A DNA stretch of 9,071 bases from an uncultured Sutterella sp. (GTDB lineage: Bacteria; Pseudomonadota; Gammaproteobacteria; Burkholderiales; Burkholderiaceae_F). The stretch is taken from NCBI GenBank assembly GCA_900770335.1, contig CAAGKD010000032.1:1-9071 (forward strand), given 5' to 3'. Made by a program: the position numbers and the translations under genes. Positions 1-5,397 of this stretch are shown here, piece by piece; within the stretch, counting starts at the first letter, position 1; each line of letters opens with the position of its first letter. A model generated the notes under the pieces. The model had not been told where the DNA came from, searched no databases, and saw nothing but the letters and a program-made list of their open reading frames with translations.

Positions 1-135
1 CGCCTCCGCGGCCTCCCGCTCGCGCCGGGATTCGCGGCGCTTCGACGCGAGCCGTGCGAGCGCCATGCCGGCGAAGGCCGCGCAGGCGAGCGCGATGAAG
101 ATCCAGGTCAGAGTCTCGGAGTCAGGCTGCGGCAT
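1..135 (-). CDS. Small single-pass membrane protein, N-terminal part (runs off left edge)
   Basis: Only the first 45 codons are inside the window; the reading frame is open to base 1. The ATG at 133-135 is the first start after an in-frame stop at 148-150. The Shine-Dalgarno is weak (a GAGA about 6 bases upstream). Residues 1-9 (MPQPDSETL) are polar, residues 10-28 (TWIFIALACAAFAGMALAR) form one hydrophobic helix, and the rest is very basic and Arg/Glu-rich, probably the start of a helical or coiled-coil cytoplasmic segment. The charge distribution predicts N-out/C-in topology. There is no lipobox and no clear cleavage site. I do not recognise the family. The plus-strand reading across the same DNA is Arg-rich and looks like a shadow. 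Confidence 0.55.
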   Translation of the reverse strand, partial: MPQPDSETLTWIFIALACAAFAGMALARLASKRRESRREREAAEA

Positions 136-481
136 CGTGTCTCGGCGTCATGAGAAAAGGAAGGAAGCGCTCGAAAGGATACTTCATGCCGCCCGGCCCA
201 GACGGACGCGCCTCCCGCACGGCCCGCGTCGTCTCGCGGCCGCCGGAATTCGGCTTTGCTCGTTCTGTTCTCTGACTTGTCCATAGGAGAAAACCCTCTG
301 TTCGCTCACGAAAATGAGGACTTTTCATCCATATCAAATGAGGTGGCAGATTCGTCCTGTACGATGAAAGGTCAGACTCGAAGCAAAGCAAAGAAGAAGA
401 CCCCACGACGCCCGGATCGCCAGACGCAAGAACAAGAAGCGAACGGACGGGCTGCCCACCCTCACAAGGACGCGAACTCCC
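136..481. other. Intergenic region between divergent genes, with AT-rich core
   Basis: This 346-base stretch separates the divergent left-edge gene and the aldo/keto reductase. Bases about 270-370 are clearly more AT-rich than the surroundings and are the likely promoter/operator zone for one or both genes. A short imperfect inverted repeat, GAAAATGAGGACTTTTC, lies at about 310-326. TACGAT at 360-365 resembles a -10 box, but I see no good -35 at 16-18 bases. A plus-strand open frame from 256 has mixed, unbiased codon use and no Shine-Dalgarno, so I do not call it a gene. No RNA gene is recognised. Confidence 0.5.
466..470 (+). promoter_or_regulatory. Ribosome binding site of the aldo/keto reductase
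   Basis: AAGGA ends 11 bases before the ATG at 482. It is the only purine-rich match upstream and supports that start, although the spacing is slightly long. Confidence 0.55.
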
Positions 482-1336
482 ATGATTCACCCGCTTCAGG
501 AAACCGTTGAGCTCTCCAACGGCGTCGAGATGCCGACCATCGGCTTCGGCACCTGGCAGATTCCGATCAACGAGCACTTCCAGAACACGATCCAGACGGC
601 CATCCAGCTCGGGTACCGACACTTCGACACCGCACAGATCTACAACAACGCTGCGCTCATCGGCGAGGTGATCCGCGAGTCGGGCATTCCGCGCTCGGAG
701 TTCTTCCTCACGAGCAAGATCTGGGCCTCGCACCGCTCCTACGAGAGCGCCTCGGACGCCTACGAGCTCATCCGCGACCAGATGCAGGTCGACTATCTTG
801 ACCTGCTCGTCATCCACTGGCCGGCCGCCCAGGGCGAGCCCATGGTCTGGCAGGCGCAGAACGCTGGGACCTGGCGCGCCTTCGAGAAGCTCTACCGCGA
901 CGGGGCCGTCCGCGCGATCGGCGTGTCTAACTTCCTGCCGCACCACCTCGTTCCGATGCTCGCCCGCGCGAGCATCCGCCCGATGGTCAACCAGCTCGAG
1001 ATCCACCCGGGCTACTCGCAGCGCGCCGCCGTGCGCTTCTGCATGGACCGCGGCATCCGCGTGCAGGCCTGGAGCCCGCTCGGCCGGGGGACACTCCTCA
1101 AGCACCCGCTCCTCGAGCGCATCGCCGCCGCCCACGGCGTCACGGCCGCCCAGATCGCCCTGCGCTGGCTCATTGAGCTCGGCATCGCGCCGATCCCGAA
1201 GGCGACGGACTTCCATCACCAGAAGTCGAACCTCGACGTCTTCAGCTTCAGCCTCACGGACGACGAGCGCGCGGAGCTCATGCACATGCCGCAGACCGCG
1301 TTCTCGGGGCTCCACCCCGACACGGTGACGTTCTGA
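482..1336 (+). CDS. Aldo/keto reductase (AKR5-like, 2,5-diketo-D-gluconate reductase group)
   Basis: This 284-residue cytosolic NAD(P)H-dependent oxidoreductase should reduce carbonyl groups of small aldehydes or ketones; the true substrate cannot be read from sequence. The full (beta/alpha)8 barrel is present. The catalytic tetrad is visible as Asp49 (FDTAQIY), Tyr54, Lys79 (TSKIW) and His112 (VIHWP). Further family motifs are GFGTWQIP (21-28), GVSNF (147-151), NQLEIHP (170-176) and the cofactor loop IPKA (238-241). In AKR5 enzymes that loop usually continues to an Arg six residues after the Lys, where it contacts the NADP 2'-phosphate. Here the position is His246, so cofactor preference may be shifted or relaxed. 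Length is normal for the family. The gene is monocistronic, ends at a bidirectional terminator and converges on metQ. Family assignment is secure; a specific name such as dkgA/dkgB is not justified. Confidence 0.95.
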   Translation: MIHPLQETVELSNGVEMPTIGFGTWQIPINEHFQNTIQTAIQLGYRHFDTAQIYNNAALIGEVIRESGIPRSEFFLTSKIWASHRSYESASDAYELIRDQMQVDYLDLLVIHWPAAQGEPMVWQAQNAGTWRAFEKLYRDGAVRAIGVSNFLPHHLVPMLARASIRPMVNQLEIHPGYSQRAAVRFCMDRGIRVQAWSPLGRGTLLKHPLLERIAAAHGVTAAQIALRWLIELGIAPIPKATDFHHQKSNLDVFSFSLTDDERAELMHMPQTAFSGLHPDTVTF

Positions 1337-1354
1337 CGCTCGCCAGACGAACTG

Positions 1355-1394
1355 AAAAGCCGGCGGCCCCCCTTTGAGGAGCCGCCGGCTTTTT
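1355..1394. terminator. Bidirectional intrinsic terminator between the aldo/keto reductase and metQ
   Basis: A perfect 9-bp GC stem, GCCGGCGGC (1359-1367) with GCCGCCGGC (1381-1389), is preceded by AAAA (1355-1358) and followed by TTTTT (1390-1394). Read rightwards it ends the aldo/keto reductase transcript with a U-run; read leftwards the A-tract becomes a U-run for the metQ transcript. It lies 18 bases past the reductase stop. Confidence 0.9.
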
Positions 1395-1418
1395 CATCGG
1401 CCGGATGACATTCCCGAA

Positions 1419-1459
1419 GGGCCGCGTTCGAGACGGCCCCCGGGCTCACGAAAACCCGG
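1419..1459. repeat. Two small hairpins downstream of metQ
   Basis: GGGCCG (1419-1424) pairs with CGGCCC (1434-1439), and CCGGG (1440-1444) pairs with CCCGG (1455-1459). They lie between the metQ stop and the shared terminator. Neither has a T-run, so they are probably 3'-end structure of the metQ mRNA, if anything. Confidence 0.4.
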
Positions 1460-1466
1460 CTGAGAA

Positions 1467-2267
1467 TCAGAAGGCCGGGACGACGGAGCCGCCGAACTTC
1501 TTCTCGAGGAACTCACGCAGCTCGGGCGTGGCGAGCGCGGCCTTGAGCTTCTGCAGATCCTCCCGGACCTCGTCGCCCGTGCGGACGGCGACGATGTTGG
1601 CGTAGGGCGAGTCCTTGGCCTCGATCGCGATCGCGTCCTTGACCGGGTTGAGGCCCGCGGAGAGCGCGAAGTTGGAATTGATGACGGCAAGGCCCACGTC
1701 ATCAAGAGCGCGCGGCAGCTGCGCGGCCTCGATCTCGATGAACTTGAGCTTTCTCGGGTTGTCCGTGATGTCGATCTGCGTGGCGAGAACGCCCGCCTCC
1801 GGACGAACCTTGATCAGGCCCGCGTTCTCGAGCACCTTGAGGGCGCGGCCGCCGTTGGTCGGGTCGTTCGGAATGCCCACGAGCGTGCCGTTGGGCGTGT
1901 CGGCGATGTTCTTGATCTTCTTCGCGTAGACGCCCATCGGCTCGATGTGGACCGCGCAGAGGACGGAAAGGTTGAGCTTGTGCTCGCTCGCGAAGGTGTC
2001 GAGGTAGGGCTTGTGCTGGAAGAAGTTCGCGTCAAGGCTCTTGTCGGCGAGCGCGAGATTGGGCTGCACGTAGTCGTTGAACTCGACGACCTTGACGTCG
2101 ACGCCCTGGGCCTTCAGCTGCGGCGCGACGAAGTTGATGATGTCGGCGTGCGGAACGGGCGAGACGCCGATCGTGAGCTTGCCCGCATTGGCGGACGAGG
2201 CGACGCCGAGGGCGAGGGCGAGGCCGGCGGTGAGGGCGATGGCGCTGAAGAGCTTGCTGAGCTGCAT
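1467..2267 (-). CDS. metQ: MetQ/NlpA-family substrate-binding protein of a methionine-type ABC importer
   Basis: This 266-residue periplasmic protein should capture D/L-methionine or a related amino acid for a MetNI transporter. Residues 1-28 are a Sec signal peptide (basic start, hydrophobic core at about 6-23, SANA cleavage motif ending at Ala28). The mature protein opens with KLTIGVSPVPHADI. Other family motifs are FNDYVQPNLAL (63-73), FFQHKPYL (82-89), IPNDPTNGGRAL (132-143) and NSNFAL (197-202). The start is backed by AAGGAAG 7 bases upstream (2275-2281). Unlike E. coli MetQ there is no lipobox Cys, so it should be soluble rather than lipid-anchored. No metN or metI lies next to it, so the ATPase and permease must be encoded elsewhere. 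Substrate is inferred from family; other NlpA-family members bind other ligands. Confidence 0.9.
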   Translation of the reverse strand: MQLSKLFSAIALTAGLALALGVASSANAGKLTIGVSPVPHADIINFVAPQLKAQGVDVKVVEFNDYVQPNLALADKSLDANFFQHKPYLDTFASEHKLNLSVLCAVHIEPMGVYAKKIKNIADTPNGTLVGIPNDPTNGGRALKVLENAGLIKVRPEAGVLATQIDITDNPRKLKFIEIEAAQLPRALDDVGLAVINSNFALSAGLNPVKDAIAIEAKDSPYANIVAVRTGDEVREDLQKLKAALATPELREFLEKKFGGSVVPAF

Positions 2268-2340
2268 TTGGGGACTTCCTTGGTTCTCTTTTGCCGGAAA
2301 AGCCCCGCGTCCGCTTGAAAACGCTGTGGCATGCCGCGGG

Positions 2341-2384
2341 AGGCTTCTCCGGTCTGTTCGTGATCGGTAAGTAAGGCGAAGCCT
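2341..2384 (-). repeat. Nested stem-loop in the metQ leader
   Basis: AGGCTTC (2341-2347) pairs perfectly with GAAGCCT (2378-2384). Inside it CCGGTC (2350-2355) can pair with GATCGG (about 2362-2367) with one G-U pair. It lies about 75-120 bases upstream of the metQ start, a good position for a regulatory leader element. The pairing is seen directly; the function is inferred. Confidence 0.45.
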
Positions 2385-2405
2385 GGGGCGAGCGCTCGAC
2401 GGGAC

Positions 2406-2458
2406 GCGGATGAAGGAATCCGCTCCCTCGCCGTCCGGACCGGGCGCTTCGCAAGCGC
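2406..2458 (-). repeat. Two further hairpins in the metQ leader
   Basis: GCGGAT (2406-2411) pairs with ATCCGC (2418-2423) across a 6-base loop, and GCGCTT (2444-2449) pairs with AAGCGC (2453-2458) across a 3-base loop. Both are perfect. With the 2341-2384 stem they form a row of hairpins upstream of metQ. Confidence 0.4.
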
Positions 2459-2571
2459 TTCTCTGATGGGTGTCCGGGGCCGGCGCTCGGCCGTTCTGGC
2501 TTCAGCTCCCCCGCGGGGTGCATGTGAGGAGGAAGTTTATGCCCGCTCCGGGCGGCTTGGAAAGGCCGCGC

Positions 2572-2584
2572 GAGGTAATACCTC
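2572..2584. promoter_or_regulatory. 13-bp palindrome, candidate operator upstream of metQ
   Basis: GAGGTAATACCTC is a perfect 6+1+6 palindrome in a relatively AT-rich pocket, about 305 bases upstream of metQ. It has the size and symmetry of a dimeric repressor site. It does not match the MetJ box (AGACGTCT) or the MetR pattern. No regulator is encoded next to it. Confidence 0.35.
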
Positions 2585-2679
2585 AACGCCCGTTCGCGTC
2601 CGGTTCGAAGCGCGTGCGGCGGGCGCGAAGGCAGCGGGCGAGACCCGGAGGCGCCCGGCATCGGCTCCTGACCTGGAAT

Positions 2680-2700
2680 CGGCCCGCCTTGCGCGGGCCG
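2680..2700. repeat. Strong GC hairpin between thiC and metQ
   Basis: CGGCCCGC (2680-2687) and GCGGGCCG (2693-2700) form a perfect 8-bp stem with loop CTTGC. There is no T-run on either side, so it is not a classical intrinsic terminator. It could stabilise the thiC mRNA 3' end or slow polymerase. Confidence 0.45.
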
Positions 2701-2753
2701 GTTCATCTGCGGCGCCGACCGCCCCCGCCGCCCGGCCCTGAATGGGGCCCGAC

Positions 2754-2774
2754 TGAGGACTGCCGCCGGTCCTC
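2754..2774 (-). terminator. Hairpin downstream of thiC, possible weak terminator
   Basis: TGAGGAC and GTCCTCA form a 7-bp stem with a short GC-rich loop, about 50 bases after the thiC stop. It lacks a U-run, so termination here would have to be factor-dependent. It is the first solid structure after thiC. Confidence 0.3.
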
Positions 2775-2825
2775 ATGGGATCCCGGAATCCGCATGCGGG
2801 CCTGAAGACACAGAAACAGAATGAT

Positions 2826-4499
2826 TTATTTGAAAAGATCCCGCGCCAGCTTCATTGGGCAGAAGGCCGGTCCGCACATGGAGCAGAAGTGCGCGTTCCG
2901 CGCGCCCGCTCCGGAGAGCGTCTCATCGTGGAGCGCCGCCGCGTGCGCCGGATCAACGGCGAGCCTGAACTGATCGTTCCAGCGGAACTCGAAGCGCGCC
3001 GAGCTCATCGCCAGGTCGCGCAGGGACGCTCCCGGAACGCCCCGGGCGAGATCGGCCGCATGGGCCGCGATGCGGAAGGCCGCCATGCCCTCGCGAACGT
3101 CCGCCGCGTCGGGCAGCCCCAGGTGCTCCTTGGGCGTCACGTAGCAGAGCATCGCCGTGCCGGCCGCGCCGATGAGCGCGCCGCCGATCGCCGCGGTGAC
3201 GTGGTCGTACCCCGCCCCCATGTCCGTGACGAGCGGCCCGAGCGTGTAGAAGGGCGCGCGGTCGCACCACGCCTCCTCGAGCTCCTGGTTGCGCCGCACC
3301 TCGTCGAGCCGGATGTGGCCCGGCCCCTCGATCATCACCTGCACGCCCGCCTCGGCGCTCCTGCGATTGAGCTCGCCCAGGGTTTTCAACTCCGCAAACT
3401 GCGCCGCGTCGCAGCCGTCATGGGTCGAGCCCGAGCGCAGGCCGTCGCCCAGGGAGAGCGTGACGTCATGGCGGCGCGCGATCTCAAGGATCTCGTCGAA
3501 CCGCTCGTAGAGGAAGTTCTCCCGCCCCGTCGAATGCATCCAAACGGCCATGAGGCCGCCGCCGCGCGAGACGATGCCCGTGAGGCGGCTCCTCGTGAGC
3601 GCGACGTGCCGCGCGAGCACGCCCGCGTGGATCGTCATGTAGTCGACGCCCTGCTCGGCCTGCTCGACCATGACGTCGCGGAAGAGCTCCCAGGAGAGCT
3701 TCTCGGGGCGTCCGGCGCGCTCAAGGGCCTCGTAGACCGGAACGGTGCCGAGCGGAACGGGCGAGCGCCGCAGCAGCGCCTCGCGGGTCTCGCGGATTTC
3801 GCGGCCGGTCGAAAGGTCCATCACCGTGTCCGCGCCGCAGAAGAGCGCCTCGCGGAGCTTGCCGATCTCCTCGCGCCAGTCTTCTGAAGCGGCGGAGGTG
3901 CCGATGTTGGCGTTCACCTTCGTCGCGAAGCGCCGGCCGATCGCCATGGGCTCGGCCTCGGGGTGGCTGAAGTTGAGCGGAATCACCGCCTCGCGGCGCG
4001 CGACGAGGTCGCGCACGTCCTCGGGCGTGAGCAGGGGCTCGCCCGCGGCCCTTTCATAGAGCGCCTCGGCTCTGGGGTTGCCGAGCGTACGGAGCTCCTC
4101 GACGAGCGTCGCGCGGCGAAGGTTCTCGCGCTCGGCGACGAAGCTCATCTCCGGCGTCACGACGCCCGCTCGCGCGGACTCGTACTGCGTGGGCGAGCCC
4201 GGCGCAGGACGCGCGCGACGGCGCGGAAGCCCTTCGCCCGTCCCTTCGCCGAAGGGGCCGGTGACGTCCGCGAGCGTGAGCGCGGGCTGGCGGCCGCCGC
4301 CGAAGGCCTCGGGCGTGTCGTCAAGCCGCACCTCTCGGAAGGGAACGGGCTCGCCGTGCCGCGACGTCCCCCAGGCGCGCACGCCCGGGAGCCTTCCGGC
4401 GAAGAGGCCGAGGTCCGAAGCGTCAGCCCGGTTCGAGCCGTCCGCGGGAACGACGGGAGGAATGCCGGCGCGGCCGGCGGAGGTGTTGGATGTGCTCAC
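2826..4499 (-). CDS. thiC: Phosphomethylpyrimidine synthase ThiC (radical SAM, thiamine biosynthesis)
   Basis: ThiC converts aminoimidazole ribotide to HMP-phosphate, the thiamine pyrimidine, using a [4Fe-4S] cluster and S-adenosylmethionine in the cytoplasm. The protein has 557 residues. A ThiC-associated N-terminal domain (about 30-85, with LPGVRAW and VPFREVRL) precedes the catalytic barrel (about 170-530). Active-site features are present: NANIG (196-200), GADTVMDLSTG (222-232), Glu391 and His395 (EGPGH), GYDH (430-433), His459 (TPKEHLGLP), and the C-terminal CX2CX4C cluster motif (Cys539, Cys542, Cys547). Start is GTG at 4499 with GGGAG 6 bases upstream. It is shorter than E. coli ThiC (about 630) through a compressed segment around 65-105 and an early C-terminus. 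Several usually invariant stretches differ, for example GLRSGST for GLRPGS and VTDMGAGYDH for TTDIAPGYDH. It is a single-gene unit preceded by a TPP riboswitch. Confidence 0.95.
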   Translation of the reverse strand: MSTSNTSAGRAGIPPVVPADGSNRADASDLGLFAGRLPGVRAWGTSRHGEPVPFREVRLDDTPEAFGGGRQPALTLADVTGPFGEGTGEGLPRRRARPAPGSPTQYESARAGVVTPEMSFVAERENLRRATLVEELRTLGNPRAEALYERAAGEPLLTPEDVRDLVARREAVIPLNFSHPEAEPMAIGRRFATKVNANIGTSAASEDWREEIGKLREALFCGADTVMDLSTGREIRETREALLRRSPVPLGTVPVYEALERAGRPEKLSWELFRDVMVEQAEQGVDYMTIHAGVLARHVALTRSRLTGIVSRGGGLMAVWMHSTGRENFLYERFDEILEIARRHDVTLSLGDGLRSGSTHDGCDAAQFAELKTLGELNRRSAEAGVQVMIEGPGHIRLDEVRRNQELEEAWCDRAPFYTLGPLVTDMGAGYDHVTAAIGGALIGAAGTAMLCYVTPKEHLGLPDAADVREGMAAFRIAAHAADLARGVPGASLRDLAMSSARFEFRWNDQFRLAVDPAHAAALHDETLSGAGARNAHFCSMCGPAFCPMKLARDLFK

Positions 4500-4597
4500 A
4501 GGCGTCTCCCAGAGAGAAAGTCTGTGCGCAAGGGGAGGACGGCTCCGCCCGCAGGGGACGAAGGGCCCGGGAGGGGGACCGGGCGCACCGCCTCGGA

Positions 4598-4620
4598 CGG
4601 CTCTCTCAAAAAAAGAGCCG
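4598..4620 (-). repeat. Hairpin with T7 loop in the thiC leader
   Basis: CGGCTC (4598-4603) pairs with GAGCCG (4615-4620). Transcribed leftwards the loop is U7 plus GAGA. The U7 run (4608-4614) lies 7 bases after a CCGGA/TCCGG hairpin (4622-4635), so this area may be the switching part of the riboswitch: either a terminator-like arrangement or this U-looped hairpin. Confidence 0.4.
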
Positions 4621-4639
4621 ACCGGAGCGATCCGGGAGA

Positions 4640-4728
4640 GCGCTTCCCGCCGCAGGTGTCAGCCTGATCCGGTTCTGGGAGTGTTTCTCAATCAGGCCGA
4701 GGGCGGCCTGCGCGCCGCCGGGATTCGC
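4640..4728 (-). ncRNA. TPP riboswitch (thi box) controlling thiC
   Basis: Read leftwards, the 3' half matches the thi-box consensus: TTGAGA, then ACCGGATCAGG, CTGACA, CCTGCGGCGGGAAGC. P5 is CAGG/CCTG around the conserved GATC and GCG positions. P4 is CCG/CGG where the common form is CCT/AGG, a compensated pair change, which is good evidence for a real aptamer. P3 can be AGGCC/GGCCT (loop GCCCTC). A mismatched P1 joins GCG..TC (4722-4728) with GA..CGC (4640-4646). The usual GGGGTGC strand of P2 is not clear. The position upstream of thiC fits. TPP binding should reduce thiC expression. Confidence 0.8.
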
Positions 4729-4801
4729 AATCACGAGTCCGGCCGCGGGCGAAGGACGCTCAGGGCGCCGATACCTCCAGCGCACTGGGTGGAATGAACG
4801 C

Positions 4802-4807
4802 ATTCTA
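4802..4807 (-). promoter_or_regulatory. Possible -10 box of the thiC promoter
   Basis: TAGAAT on the minus strand lies about 75 bases upstream of the TPP aptamer, a suitable position for a thiC promoter. No convincing -35 hexamer is seen 16-18 bases further upstream, where the DNA is GC-rich. Confidence 0.35.
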
Positions 4808-4875
4808 GCCGGCCGGGATTCGAGGGGCGGCGCCGCGAAAAGGACGCGGAAAGGACGCCTCCGGGAAACTCCGCG

Positions 4876-5397
4876 TCAGCCGCCGGAGGCCTTGTCCGCG
4901 CGCTTGTCTTCGTGATCCGCCTGAACCGCTTGAGCCGCCCTGGCGGCGTCGGCCGCGACGAGCTTTTCGAGAAGCTCCTTCGCATAGGCCTCGACGGCCT
5001 TGACTGTGAGCGCGCGGCCCGCCGGGGCGCGGCCCGCGGCGTCAAGCCGAGGAATCCCGTGCTCGAAGGTCTGGAAGCGCACCACGCTCACAAGACCGTC
5101 CTCGGAAGGAACGTCATAGGTGATGACGAAGGGGCAGGCCATGGGGCCCGTTCCGGAGGGGAGGCGCTTCACTTCAGCGCCGGCCGCGAGGAGCCCCGTC
5201 TCAATGGCGTCGGCGAGCTTCGGGCTCTTCACCGCATCGTTCTCGAGAAGACACACGGAGCGCCGTGACACGGGCGCGAAGTCCGCCGCCTCATCCGCGG
5301 GAGCGGATGAGCCGAACGGGCCGGCGGCGCAGCCGCCGAGCGAGGCCGCAAGAAGGCCGGACGCAAGACAAGTGCGAAGCAGTCGCATGGCGCTCAC
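4876..5397 (-). CDS. Small lipoprotein of unknown function
   Basis: This 173-residue protein has an N-terminal lipoprotein signal: MSAMRLLRTC, a hydrophobic stretch (about 11-20), then lipobox LGGC with Cys23 as the likely lipidated residue. Residues 24-42 are a flexible Ala/Pro/Asp linker. A compact domain follows (about 45-150: VCLLENDAV, CPFVITYDV, VVRFQTFEHGIP), ending in an Ala/Lys/Asp-rich charged tail (150-173). The order Cys-rich start, 'CPF-x-ITY' strand and amphipathic C-terminal helix recalls small envelope lipoproteins of the Sbal_3080 kind, but that is a weak resemblance. GTG at 5397 has AAAGGA 5 bases upstream and overlaps the stop of the preceding flavoprotein gene (GTGA); ATG at 5388 is an alternative. 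The pair is almost surely translationally coupled. No function can be assigned. Confidence 0.8.
   Translation of the reverse strand: MSAMRLLRTCLASGLLAASLGGCAAGPFGSSAPADEAADFAPVSRRSVCLLENDAVKSPKLADAIETGLLAAGAEVKRLPSGTGPMACPFVITYDVPSEDGLVSVVRFQTFEHGIPRLDAAGRAPAGRALTVKAVEAYAKELLEKLVAADAARAAQAVQADHEDKRADKASGG

Larger units (their letters stand above)
2268..2825. other. Long non-coding region upstream of metQ and downstream of thiC, rich in inverted repeats
   Basis: This 558-base stretch has no gene I can support. It holds several inverted repeats: 2288-2302, 2341-2384, 2406-2423, 2444-2458, 2572-2584, 2680-2700 and 2754-2774. Those close to metQ could lie in its 5' untranslated RNA; those nearest thiC could be 3'-end structure. 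No SAM-I, SAM-II or cobalamin riboswitch core was recognised on the minus strand. thiC has no T-tract terminator directly after its stop. The plus-strand open frames here are Arg/Pro-rich. Confidence 0.6.
4500..4875. other. thiC upstream region: promoter, riboswitch and expression platform
   Basis: This 376-base gene-free stretch lies between the lipoprotein stop and the thiC GTG. Read leftwards it holds a possible -10 box (TAGAAT, 4802-4807), the TPP aptamer (4640-4728) and about 140 bases of leader with several hairpins, including 4622-4635, 4598-4620 and a CCGGGC/GCCCGG stem at about 4565-4584. A short tandem repeat built on AAAGGACGC lies at about 4838-4858. Confidence 0.6.

Noticed and set aside
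256..510. 84-codon plus-strand frame before the aldo/keto reductase
   Set aside because: No Shine-Dalgarno, no codon bias, overlaps the reductase start and occupies the AT-rich promoter zone.
122..1315. 397-codon minus-strand open frame opposite the aldo/keto reductase
   Set aside because: Same GC-driven antisense artefact; no domain or ribosome site, while the plus strand encodes an intact tetrad-bearing enzyme.
2268..2825. SAM or cobalamin riboswitch upstream of metQ
   Set aside because: No conserved core (for example GATGAAACC of SAM-I or the B12 box) was found on the minus strand.
2775..3887. Long plus-strand open frame opposite thiC
   Set aside because: It is antisense to a well-supported thiC, the product is Arg/Ala-rich without motifs, and it is explained by high GC at third positions.
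4741..4796. Second TPP-like element on the plus strand (GATACCTCCAGCGCACTGGG)
   Set aside because: It superficially resembles the 3' thi-box, but the paired P4/P5 positions do not fit and no thiamine gene lies downstream on that strand.
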